From the NCBI GenBank assembly GCA_028874985.1, contig JAPPGI010000085.1:1-32364 (forward strand): DNA of 32,364 nucleotides. Direction: 5' to 3'. How positions within the stretch are numbered: the stretch's first letter is position 1; each line of letters starts with the position of its first letter. Below, piece by piece: positions 25,358 to 32,364 of this stretch. The position numbers were made by a program, and so were the translations under genes. The stretch is from Gemmatimonadota bacterium. Lineage in GTDB: Bacteria > Gemmatimonadota > Gemmatimonadetes > Longimicrobiales > Gaopeijiaceae. The notes below the pieces were generated by a model. That model ran no database searches and was not told where the DNA came from. It saw only the letters and a program-made list of their open reading frames with translations.

Positions 25358-25804
25358 CTCGACGGAAGCGTCACCGGGACGATCGAGCGCCCGATCGCGC
25401 CCCTTCCCGTAGACGACGAGATCAAGGAGGCCGAGCGCGAGCGCTTCCGTAAAGCTCAGGAGGAGTCCGCTGATGCAATAGGCAGAACCAGCTCGTCCTT
25501 CCAGATCGAGCGGGAGGGGGTGGAGGAGCGCACCTTCGCCGAAGAGGTCCCGGTGCTGTGGGGCCTGGAGGTGGACTGGGAGGACCGGATCTGGGTGGAA
25601 CGCCGGGGTCCGACCGGCCGGGGCGACGGGCCGACCGACATCGTGAGACCCGGCGGAGAGTACATCGGCACCCTGCCGTCCGAGGGGCTCCGGACGCCGG
25701 ACGCCTTCGGCCCCGACGGGCTCATAGCCTACATCGAGCGCAACGAGATGGACGTTCCGACCGTGCGCGTGGTCAGGCTGGTTGCGCTGGAACCGGGGGG
25801 ATAG
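25357..25804 (+). pseudogene. C-terminal half of a second 6-bladed beta-propeller gene
   Basis: About 148 residues: LDGSVTGTIERPIAPLPVDD, a Lys/Glu/Arg-rich helix (EAERERFRKAQEE), WEDRIWVERRGP, PGGEYIGTLPSEGLRTPDAF, GLIAYIERNEMDVPTVRVVRL. It is the end of a propeller protein related to but distinct from the minus-strand fragment. It begins at the same blade position where the other begins, and it too lacks a start and signal peptide. Its 3' end overlaps the convergent M28 peptidase gene by 32 bases. Almost certainly not expressed as a functional exported protein. Confidence 0.65.
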
Positions 25805-28718
25805 GGTCCGTCTCCGGGAGTACGTCCCCCGGGTCACCCTCCCCGCCCCCCACGCCCGACTCGGCCCCCTCCTCAACCGGCGGTCCCCCCACCCCAACCA
25901 ACGTCACCTCCCCGCTCACGAGGTCGACGCTCACCACCGTCCGGATCATCGCGCGGTCCGAGAGCATGCGGGTGTTGGGCGCGAGCTCCGGCGGCCGGGC
26001 GAAGATGTTGCCGCCCACGAGCTCGCCCGGACGCAGGTGGTGCTCGATCACGGCAAACCTGAGGACGGTGTCGGCGGGGCCGACTTCGAAATCCAGCAGC
26101 ACGGCCCCCTCCGGAGCACCCCAATGCGTGAGCCGCACCGGGCGATCCCCGCCGGTGAGCGGCCTGCCGTTCAGACCGGCCAGCCGGGGCCCCGCCTCTC
26201 CGACGCGGACGATCCTCGTCTCCGAGCCGCCCTGCGCGACACCCGGGACGGGCTGGATGTCGCGCAGGCGGAAGAGCAACATCTCGGCGCCGATCTCCGA
26301 GGTGACGGCAAGGCGCAGCATGCCGCTCACGTCCGTGACGTTCGGCACGAGCTCGACGGTGGGCGGGGGCACGGTCAGGGGCTCGGCCTCCGCGACCGCG
26401 TAGCGAAGCCACTGCGCCGTGAACTGCGAGAGCGACTCCGGCGCCTCCGCCGTATCGACCGGCCCCACCGCCGCAACCGCCCACGCCATGCCCGGGTGGG
26501 AATCGTCCCGGGCGGGGTGGGTGCCCCACCAGGCGCCGCCGGTCTCCCGGTCCATGAGGTATACCAGCGTCGAGGGGGCGGGCCGCTCGGCCGAGGGCGT
26601 GGCGGTCGAGACTCCCACCGCGAGGAAGACGCCCGCCGAGGCCAACCCCGCCACCGGCGCCCACCACCCGTTGGGCTCGCGCAGCGCGTCGAGCAGGGGC
26701 AAGACCAGCACGAACACCAGGCCCGCGAGAATGGCCAGCACCGGCGCGAGTCCGATCCCCATCGCGAGCCACACGCTTTCGGTGAAGGGGGTCAGCACGG
26801 CCACGACGGGGAGCGCCGCCAGCACGGCCACCACCCAGCGCAGATGTCCCGGCCGGCCATCGCGGGGGACGCCCGCCACCGCCAGCGCACCGATGCACCC
26901 GGCCAGCACCGGCCACTGGAGGTTCACGGCCGCCATGGGGAACAGGACCGTAGTGGCACCGGCCAACATCACCGGCAGGAAGAGGGCGCCCACGGCCAGC
27001 TCGGCCACGGAGAACCACCTCCTGAGAAGCGTCAGCAAGAGGGTCGCCAGGACGAACGCGACGCTCACGATGGCCAGGACGTACCAGCCTTCGCTGTGGA
27101 AGGCGCCCGCATGGAGCGCCCCGAATTCCGGATGCGCGCCCGCACGCCATCGGTACAGGAACAACGCGGCCAGGCCCGCCGCTCCGAGCTGCGCAACCGA
27201 CGCCAAGAGACCCGCCGCGACACCGCCGGCCCGCAGCCCCCCCCGCCTCCCCACCACGAGCGCCACGACCCAAAGCACCATGGCAGCGCCCCCCAGCACC
27301 CAGATCCAGAACCTGCCGTACGTCACCAGCCCCACGACCGGCAGCGAGATGTAGCTCACGTCCGGGGCGTGCACCGTGCTCAGATCGGCGTTGCCGAAGT
27401 GGCGCAGCAAGGCCAGCACCTGGATTCCGTGGTGCTGCAGCGTCCCTTCGTCGAAGTTCTCCGGCGAATCGTAGACCTGGTGGTACACGTGCGCGCGTGC
27501 CACCCCGGCGAAGTTCAGGCCCTGCCTGCCGGCCTCCTTGAACGGCGTGAAGTCGGTGTCGTTGGGCATGCGCCGGTAGATCTCGTACGCCACCGAGTTC
27601 GCGACCGGTCGGGGGTTGGACTCTCCGAAGGCCGCGATCACCCAGCCGTTGTCGGCACCCGTCTCGAACATCATGGAGGGGCCGCCGCCACCCCGCATTT
27701 CGATCGACACGACGAGTGCCACATTCGCCATCCACGGGTGCTCGTCGACGAATGCGCGGGCACCCAGCAGCCCCAGTTCCTCCGCATCGGTGATGAGGAC
27801 GATGAGGTCGTTGCGGAGCCCGGGACCCTCGCCCAGGGCGCGGACCGCCTCCAGGATCGCGACCACCCCCGACGCGTCGTCGGCCGCCCCCAGCGCGATC
27901 CCGCGGCTGTCGTAGTGGGCGGTGACGAGCACGGCCGGGCCGCCGGGCTCCGTGCCGGGTATCCTGGCCAGGATGTTGCGCACGGTGGCCGCCGTTACGG
28001 CAATCCCGCCTCCGGTGGCCGAGGTCGCCGTCTGCACGAAGGGCTCGTGTCCCAGGGCGCGGAGCTGCCCCAGCAGGTATTCGCGCACACCTGCGTGCGC
28101 CGGAGAGCCGGGCGGGTGCGCCACGGAGGCTATCCTGACGAGGTGCGACATCGCCCTGCCGGACGAGAACACCGTGTCGGGGGCGGTGGCGGGGACCGGC
28201 GCGGGGACGGTGCGGAACACACTCGAGAACCACGCCAGGACGAGGAGCAACGCCAGCGTCAGCGGGCCGCGCATGCCGTTCCACGGGGGAGAAGCTGCGG
28301 AAGGCTCGGCCTTCCGGCCGGATTCCGGGGCTGTCGCGGTACCCTTATCGGCGGGCCGGCCGGCTCCCGGCTCCGTCCGCCCGGTGTCCGCCACCGCGGT
28401 CCTGCGGGCGGCTTTTCCCCTGCCGCGCGTTTCTCCCTTCCGCCCTCCGAACCGAAATCCCCTGCGCGCCTTGCGATCCTTCTCCCGCGGTTCCCCGCGT
28501 CCGCCCGGGCCGCGTCCTCCGGCCGCCGCCGGTTCCCCTCCACCGGTCACTCCCGCTTCCGTCCTGCCTCCCGCCTCCCGTGCCGGCCCGGCGTCGGCAC
28601 CGTCTTCCCCCTCCCCCGCCAACTCCCGCTCGATCTCCCGCTCCAACTCCTCGATCTCGTCCTCGCTGATCCCCAACTCCGCGAAGGACGGGATTTTCGG
28701 CAGCTTGTCGTCTGTCAT
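25773..28718 (-). CDS. M28 family metallopeptidase, multi-pass membrane protein
   Basis: A 981-residue protein. Residues 1-145 are charged and disordered-looking (acidic helix, then Arg/Gly-rich). A membrane helix follows (LTLALLLVLAWFSSVF), then an M28 aminopeptidase domain with the di-zinc ligands and base in VTAHYDSRG, GAADDASG, TDAEELGLLGA, SIEMRG and HQVYDSPENFD. The second half has about eight membrane segments and a C-terminal beta-rich domain. This layout matches membrane M28 peptidases of the Fxna/ERMP1 type. The ATG at 28718 has GGAGAGAG upstream. The peptidase domain should face the periplasm. Substrate unknown. Confidence 0.88.
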   Translation of the reverse strand: MTDDKLPKIPSFAELGISEDEIEELEREIERELAGEGEDGADAGPAREAGGRTEAGVTGGGEPAAAGGRGPGGRGEPREKDRKARRGFRFGGRKGETRGRGKAARRTAVADTGRTEPGAGRPADKGTATAPESGRKAEPSAASPPWNGMRGPLTLALLLVLAWFSSVFRTVPAPVPATAPDTVFSSGRAMSHLVRIASVAHPPGSPAHAGVREYLLGQLRALGHEPFVQTATSATGGGIAVTAATVRNILARIPGTEPGGPAVLVTAHYDSRGIALGAADDASGVVAILEAVRALGEGPGLRNDLIVLITDAEELGLLGARAFVDEHPWMANVALVVSIEMRGGGGPSMMFETGADNGWVIAAFGESNPRPVANSVAYEIYRRMPNDTDFTPFKEAGRQGLNFAGVARAHVYHQVYDSPENFDEGTLQHHGIQVLALLRHFGNADLSTVHAPDVSYISLPVVGLVTYGRFWIWVLGGAAMVLWVVALVVGRRGGLRAGGVAAGLLASVAQLGAAGLAALFLYRWRAGAHPEFGALHAGAFHSEGWYVLAIVSVAFVLATLLLTLLRRWFSVAELAVGALFLPVMLAGATTVLFPMAAVNLQWPVLAGCIGALAVAGVPRDGRPGHLRWVVAVLAALPVVAVLTPFTESVWLAMGIGLAPVLAILAGLVFVLVLPLLDALREPNGWWAPVAGLASAGVFLAVGVSTATPSAERPAPSTLVYLMDRETGGAWWGTHPARDDSHPGMAWAVAAVGPVDTAEAPESLSQFTAQWLRYAVAEAEPLTVPPPTVELVPNVTDVSGMLRLAVTSEIGAEMLLFRLRDIQPVPGVAQGGSETRIVRVGEAGPRLAGLNGRPLTGGDRPVRLTHWGAPEGAVLLDFEVGPADTVLRFAVIEHHLRPGELVGGNIFARPPELAPNTRMLSDRAMIRTVVSVDLVSGEVTLVGVGGPPVEEGAESGVGGGEGDPGDVLPETDPIPPVPAQPA

Positions 28719-28731
28719 CGTCTCTCTCCGC

Positions 28732-28784
28732 TAGCAGTCCGTGGATAGAGCCCCGCGAGCACCGAGAGCCTCCACGGGCTGCTA
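28732..28784. repeat. REP-like hairpin element, copy 2
   Basis: TAGCAGTCCGTGGA (28732-28745) pairs with TCCACGGGCTGCTA (28771-28784) at 13 of 14 positions around a 25-base GC-rich loop. The right arm includes the stop codon of the PhoX-like gene, so the element forms the 3' end of that transcript and the leader of the M28 gene. Related to the element at 20160-20208. Confidence 0.7.
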
Positions 28785-30242
28785 CAGCGGCCCGTCCTCC
28801 CACGGCCCCCACATCGCGTACGTTGCGCTGGCCCGCGACGATTCGGCCTCGCGCCCACCCTGCACGTTGAAGAACATTACGCGCCCGTCCGGACTGAAGC
28901 ACGACCCCGCGAACTCGCCCGGCTGGGGCCCGCCCTCGGCGCGCGGCGCCCGCACCATGTTCACGATGCGTCCCTCGCGGTCCAGACCCCGCACGTACTG
29001 GTCGTCGGTCCCGTCCTCGCACATCACCAGCCCCCCCCTCGGGCTCACCACGATGTTGTCCGGACTGTCCAGCACGTCGTGGGACGGCGACTCGAAGACC
29101 AGGGTCAGCTCGCCCTCGTCGTCGGATCCGGGCCGGTAGTGGAATACCTGCCCCGCCTCGGCGTCTCCACCGTTGGTCGAGACGATGTAGATGCCACCGT
29201 CGCCGTGGAAGGCGCCCTCGAGACGGGCGAAGCGTGCCGCGCCCCGTGCGACCCCCTGCCTGAAGACCGCCAGCCGGTCCTCTTCGGCGTTGGCCGGATC
29301 GGGGTCGTCGATATCCACCCAGTGGACGGGCAGCACCGTGCCCGGGGTCCGGCCGCGGGCGGTCAGGTAGCCGGGCTCGCCGGTCACCGCCATCATCTGG
29401 AGCCTGCCGCCGGCGGCAAGCGCACCGGGCTCGTCGGGAAGGAAGCGGTAGAATCCCGCGCCGGGCAGCCTGTCGGGCACGTACCAGGTGTCCTCGGTCT
29501 CGTAGACGATTCCGGTGCCCGGGTCGATGGCCACCGCTTCGTGGACGAAACGGCCCATGGCGCGCAGGGGAACGGGGTCGACCGGCCCGGTGGCGTCCAC
29601 CGGCACCTCGAAGATGTAGCCGTGGGGCTTTTCGTATCCCGCCCCCGGCCCCCAGGTGATCTCTTCGCAGGAGAGCCAGCTCCCCCACGGCGTCGGCCCG
29701 CCCGCGCAGTTCACCGCGGTGCCCGCCAGCGACACGAACTCGTCCACCAGCTCGACGCTCAGGTCCCCGTCCGCCTCCGCGATCCGCACCTCCAGCGAGG
29801 TGGTGCCGCCCGAGGCCCGCGGGTCGTAGTGGGGCTCGCCGATGGGCCGCGCCCTGTCCGCCTTGTCGACCATTTCGTGGTTGCGGATCAACCGGACGTT
29901 GCCGTTGGGCAGGGGAAAGGCGGCCATGCCGTCGAAGGCGTTGGGAACGGTCAGGCCGTCGCGCACGGTCGAAGCCACGCCGCCGGAACCGAGGCGTACG
30001 CACCGGAAGCTCTCGGGAATCTCGATTTCGGGGCAGTCGGGACTCGCGACCAGCTCGCCGTAGGGCCTGATGAACGGACTCGCGGTCCGGCGATTCCGGC
30101 CCCCGGGCCCGCGGCCGGCATCCGGCTCCGACGTTCCACTCCTCCCATTCCAGCTGATCAGGCCGGCCAGCGAGGGCGTCAAGACCGCTCCGCCACCGGC
30201 CGAGGTCAGTCTTCTGAGGAAAACGCGGCGCTCCATCGGCAT
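28782..30242 (-). CDS. PhoX-like alkaline phosphatase (DUF839), Tat-exported
   Basis: A 486-residue protein with a Tat signal (RRVFLRRLTSAGGG). The PhoX/DUF839 blocks are present: VPNAFDGMAAFPLPNGNVRL, IRNHE, GGTTSLEV, NCAGGPTPWGSWLSCEE, GRFVHEAVAIDPGTGIVYE, DTWYVPD, AGFYRFLPDE and EDGTDDQYVRG. PhoX enzymes release phosphate from organic phosphates using calcium and iron. Some DUF839 members may have other roles, so activity is inferred. The start at 30242 has GGAGAG close ahead; a second ATG lies 6 bases later. It is followed by the M28 gene on the same strand with a hairpin element between. Confidence 0.87.
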   Translation of the reverse strand: MPMERRVFLRRLTSAGGGAVLTPSLAGLISWNGRSGTSEPDAGRGPGGRNRRTASPFIRPYGELVASPDCPEIEIPESFRCVRLGSGGVASTVRDGLTVPNAFDGMAAFPLPNGNVRLIRNHEMVDKADRARPIGEPHYDPRASGGTTSLEVRIAEADGDLSVELVDEFVSLAGTAVNCAGGPTPWGSWLSCEEITWGPGAGYEKPHGYIFEVPVDATGPVDPVPLRAMGRFVHEAVAIDPGTGIVYETEDTWYVPDRLPGAGFYRFLPDEPGALAAGGRLQMMAVTGEPGYLTARGRTPGTVLPVHWVDIDDPDPANAEEDRLAVFRQGVARGAARFARLEGAFHGDGGIYIVSTNGGDAEAGQVFHYRPGSDDEGELTLVFESPSHDVLDSPDNIVVSPRGGLVMCEDGTDDQYVRGLDREGRIVNMVRAPRAEGGPQPGEFAGSCFSPDGRVMFFNVQGGREAESSRASATYAMWGPWEDGPL

Positions 30243-30349
30243 CTCTCTCTCCAGATCGGTACGGTTCGACGGGAGTCCAGGGAACGGACAACCCGAAGGC
30301 TTCAAGCCTGCGGCAATCCCTCCACGGATGGCAACCCCGGTCACTCAAC

Positions 30350-30377
30350 TTGTTTCCGAAACGCCGGTCGTTACATA
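30350..30377 (+). promoter_or_regulatory. Candidate promoter for the epimerase gene
   Basis: TTGTTT (30350-30355), 16 bases, TACATA (30372-30377). It lies in the 222-base gap between the divergent PhoX-like and epimerase genes, about 85 bases ahead of the ATG at 30465. The rest of the gap shows nothing recognisable. Confidence 0.4.
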
Positions 30378-30464
30378 CATTGCCGTTTCACTCCCGAGTT
30401 TCAGGCGCTCACCGAGCCCGGCGCGTTTCCTCCGGCCCAACCCGACAACCGATGGAGCAACCAG

Positions 30465-31622
30465 ATGACGCACCCGCAGAACAGGCGGGAGTTCCTGAGG
30501 ACAACCGCGGCGGCGGCCGGTGCATACGGGCTCGGTCTGGTCGGCGGCCAGGGTTGCGCCCCGGACGGCGACACCCCCGCCCCGATGACGATCCTGATCC
30601 TGGGCGGCACCGGTTTCATCGGTCCCCACATGGTTCGCCGCGCCGTGTCCCGCGGCCACGAGGTGACCCTGTTCAACCGCGGGCGGACCAACCCCCACCT
30701 CTTCCCGGAGCTGGAAAAGCTCGTCGGCGACCGCGACGGCGACCTGGAGGCGCTCGAAGGCCGGAGTTGGGACGCGGTGATCGACAACTCGGGGTTCGTC
30801 CCGCGTCACGTGCGTGATTCGGCCGAGCTCCTGTCCGAATCCGGACGCTACCTGTTCGTGTCCTCCATTTCGGCCTACAAGGATCTCGCCCCCGCTGGAA
30901 TCACCGAGGACTACGAGGTGGGCCGGCTCGACGACCCCGCCGTGGAGCAGGTGACGGGCGCCACCTACGGGCCCCTCAAGGCGCTTTGCGAGGAGGCCGT
31001 CCGGGAGGTCTTCGGAGAGCGCGCCAACATCGTGCGCCCGGGCTTCATCGTGGGCCCCGGGGACCCCAGCGACCGGTGGACCTACTGGCCGGTGCGGGTG
31101 TCGATGGGGGGCGACATGGCGGTGCCCGGAGCTCCCGGGAATCCGGTTCAGTTCATCGACGCGCGCGATCTGGCGATCTGGGTCGTGGGCATGCTGGAGA
31201 GCGGCGTCGGGGGCGTATTCAACGGCGTGGGGCCGGTGGAGCCGCTCGACATGGGGACCTTCCTGGAGACCTGCCGCGACGTGAGCGGCGGGGACGCCGT
31301 CTTCCACTGGGTCGAAGCCGGTTTCATCCGGGAACAGAACATCTTCTTTCCGATCTGGAGCCCCACGACGGGCGACTTCGGCGGGGCGCACCAGGTCGAC
31401 ATTTCCCGTGCCATGGCCACCGGCTACAGGAGCCGCCCCCTCGCGGACACCGTCCGTGACACGCTAGAGTGGTGGAACGGGCTCACCGACGAAGACCGGC
31501 CCGGGGGCGCGTTGCGCGCCGGGCCGCGCAAGCCGGGGGCGATGGGCGGGCAACCGATATCCACCGAGGAGATGCTTCGGCTGGAAGCGGAGCTGCTGGA
31601 GGCGTGGGCCACCCGAGCGTAG
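30465..31622 (+). CDS. NAD-dependent epimerase/dehydratase family protein, Tat-exported
   Basis: A 385-residue extended-SDR protein with a Tat signal (RREFLRTTAAAAG, ending near a Cys). The nucleotide-binding loop is ILGGTGFIGPHMVRRA, with VTLFNRGRT next (Arg after the second strand, compatible with NAD(P)). The SDR catalytic Tyr-x-x-x-Lys is YGPLK, with upstream SSISAYKD. Substrate is probably a sugar or sugar nucleotide but cannot be set from sequence. GGAG lies 7 bases before the ATG. Tat export would carry it across the membrane already folded with its cofactor. A STAS gene follows after 32 bases. Confidence 0.88.
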   Translation: MTHPQNRREFLRTTAAAAGAYGLGLVGGQGCAPDGDTPAPMTILILGGTGFIGPHMVRRAVSRGHEVTLFNRGRTNPHLFPELEKLVGDRDGDLEALEGRSWDAVIDNSGFVPRHVRDSAELLSESGRYLFVSSISAYKDLAPAGITEDYEVGRLDDPAVEQVTGATYGPLKALCEEAVREVFGERANIVRPGFIVGPGDPSDRWTYWPVRVSMGGDMAVPGAPGNPVQFIDARDLAIWVVGMLESGVGGVFNGVGPVEPLDMGTFLETCRDVSGGDAVFHWVEAGFIREQNIFFPIWSPTTGDFGGAHQVDISRAMATGYRSRPLADTVRDTLEWWNGLTDEDRPGGALRAGPRKPGAMGGQPISTEEMLRLEAELLEAWATRA

Positions 31623-31654
31623 ACGCACACCCGAAATAAAAGAGCAGAGGAATC

Positions 31655-32017
31655 ATGGAGATACAGGTCGACTGGTCACGCAACGCGGGAGTTCTGATCG
31701 CCAAGCCGATCGGGCGCATCTATAGCGCCAACTACTTGGAGTGGCAGACCGCGATCGAGTCCGGCATCGAAGCCGGCGACCAGGCGATGGCCGTCGACTT
31801 CGGGCAGGTGCCCTACCTGAGCAGTGCCGGCCTCCGGGTTCTCCTGATGACCGCAAAGCGGTTCAAGGGGCCCGGTCGGGCGTTCGTGCTCTGCAACCTT
31901 ACTCGCACAGTCCGCAAGGTCATCGCCGCCAGCGGCTTCGACGGGGTGATCCCAGTGTACGACACGGAAGCTACGGCTGTCGCCGCCATCACGGGAGAAG
32001 GCAACGCGGACGGCTAG
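31655..32017 (+). CDS. STAS-domain anti-sigma-factor antagonist
   Basis: A 120-residue single STAS domain. AMAVDFGQVPYLSSAGLRVLL carries the conserved Asp and the Ser pair before AGLR, where kinase phosphorylation normally occurs. Such proteins bind an anti-sigma kinase when unphosphorylated. No kinase, phosphatase or sigma gene is nearby, so its partner is elsewhere. GAGGA precedes the ATG. The adjoining enzymes do not suggest a link. Confidence 0.9.
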   Translation: MEIQVDWSRNAGVLIAKPIGRIYSANYLEWQTAIESGIEAGDQAMAVDFGQVPYLSSAGLRVLLMTAKRFKGPGRAFVLCNLTRTVRKVIAASGFDGVIPVYDTEATAVAAITGEGNADG

Positions 32018-32063
32018 GCGCGTTTCCACGCGCCGCACAGGCCCCAACGTGGAGAGACCGATC

Positions 32064-32364
32064 GTGTCCGACCAGCTGAACCGCAGGGACTTCGTGGACC
32101 GTACCTCCAAACTCGCGATGGGCGCGATGATCGTGCCGCGCCATGTGCTCGGCGGCCCGGGATACCAGGCCCCGTCGGACCGGCTGAACCTCGCGATCAT
32201 CGGCGTCGGCGGGCAGGGCACCGAGAACGCCCAGGAGTTCGGCACCGAGCACATCGCGGCTATCTGCGATGTCGATTTCGGCGTGGTGCACCGGCGGGTC
32301 CAGGAGCGCCTGACGGGCGGATCGGCAGAGGTCCGAATCACGGCAGGAAATCGGCTAACTACTT
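32064..32364 (+). CDS. Gfo/Idh/MocA family oxidoreductase, N-terminal part
   Basis: Only about 100 residues are in the window. A Tat signal (LNRRDFVDRTSKLAMGAM) is followed by the NAD(P) loop IIGVGGQGTENAQEF and AAICDVD, the start of a Gfo/Idh domain. GTG at 32064 is taken as start, with GGAGAG about 7 bases ahead. It follows the STAS gene at 46 bases. The sequence ends before any substrate-specific region, so it cannot be told whether it is a dehydrogenase or a GH109-like glycosidase. Confidence 0.85.
   Translation, partial: MSDQLNRRDFVDRTSKLAMGAMIVPRHVLGGPGYQAPSDRLNLAIIGVGGQGTENAQEFGTEHIAAICDVDFGVVHRRVQERLTGGSAEVRITAGNRLTT

Noticed and set aside
25782-28748. Open frame of nearly 990 codons on the plus strand opposite the M28 peptidase gene
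   Set aside because: It is rich in His, Arg, Pro and Gly with no domain, as expected for the antisense of a GC-rich gene; the minus strand has complete catalytic motifs.
29079-30464. Plus-strand open frame running into the epimerase gene, which would add about 460 residues
   Set aside because: It is antisense to the PhoX-like gene; a ribosome site and Tat signal at 30465 mark the real start.

Overview
The window is GC-rich DNA from a Gram-negative bacterium. It carries exported beta-propeller and LVIVD-repeat proteins, Tat-exported oxidoreductases, a lipoprotein-type amidase, an outer-membrane barrel and an M14 and an M28 peptidase. The mix and style recall marine or sponge-associated Gemmatimonadota. 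That placement is inference from family content only; there is no rRNA or marker phylogeny here. The one RNA gene seen is tRNA-Asn(GUU).

Layout. 1-665: 5' part of an M14 carboxypeptidase. 698-2556: a two-gene AAA ATPase + DUF4276 (TOPRIM-like) module, a candidate phage-defence system, with a promoter inside an 11-bp inverted repeat. 2667-3232: a scrap region with the tail of a PIN toxin and the first codons of a second AAA ATPase. 3243-5937: a GH109-type NAD-dependent glycosidase and a fosmidomycin-resistance-like MFS transporter. 6145-11123: two long paralogous LVIVD-repeat proteins flanking a DUF305 lipoprotein. 11137-17627: beta-barrel protein, Phd/VapC toxin-antitoxin pair, queG, a propeller protein and an FG-GAP/LVIVD fusion.

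17772-23918 is rich in toxin-antitoxin genes: AbrB/Doc, tRNA-Asn, a CopG antitoxin whose PIN toxin is cut off next to the tRNA, ychF, an exported acetamidase/formamidase, an IS630 transposase relic, and an AbiE-like pair whose upstream member has a nuclease-like N-terminus. 24031-24867 holds two small membrane proteins and a YbjQ-family protein. 24923-25804 holds two C-terminal halves of propeller genes joined head to head, neither with a start. 25773-32364 holds a membrane M28 peptidase, a PhoX-like phosphatase, a Tat-exported epimerase-like protein, a STAS protein and the start of a Gfo/Idh oxidoreductase.

Overall, an export-oriented scavenging chromosome (peptidases, glycosidase, phosphatase, amidase) is interrupted by defence and toxin-antitoxin islets, with several decayed copies marking past gene turnover. 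The less ordinary items are the AAA/DUF4276 module, the AbiE-like operon with the nuclease-like domain, the LVIVD-DUF305-LVIVD cluster and the head-to-head propeller junction.
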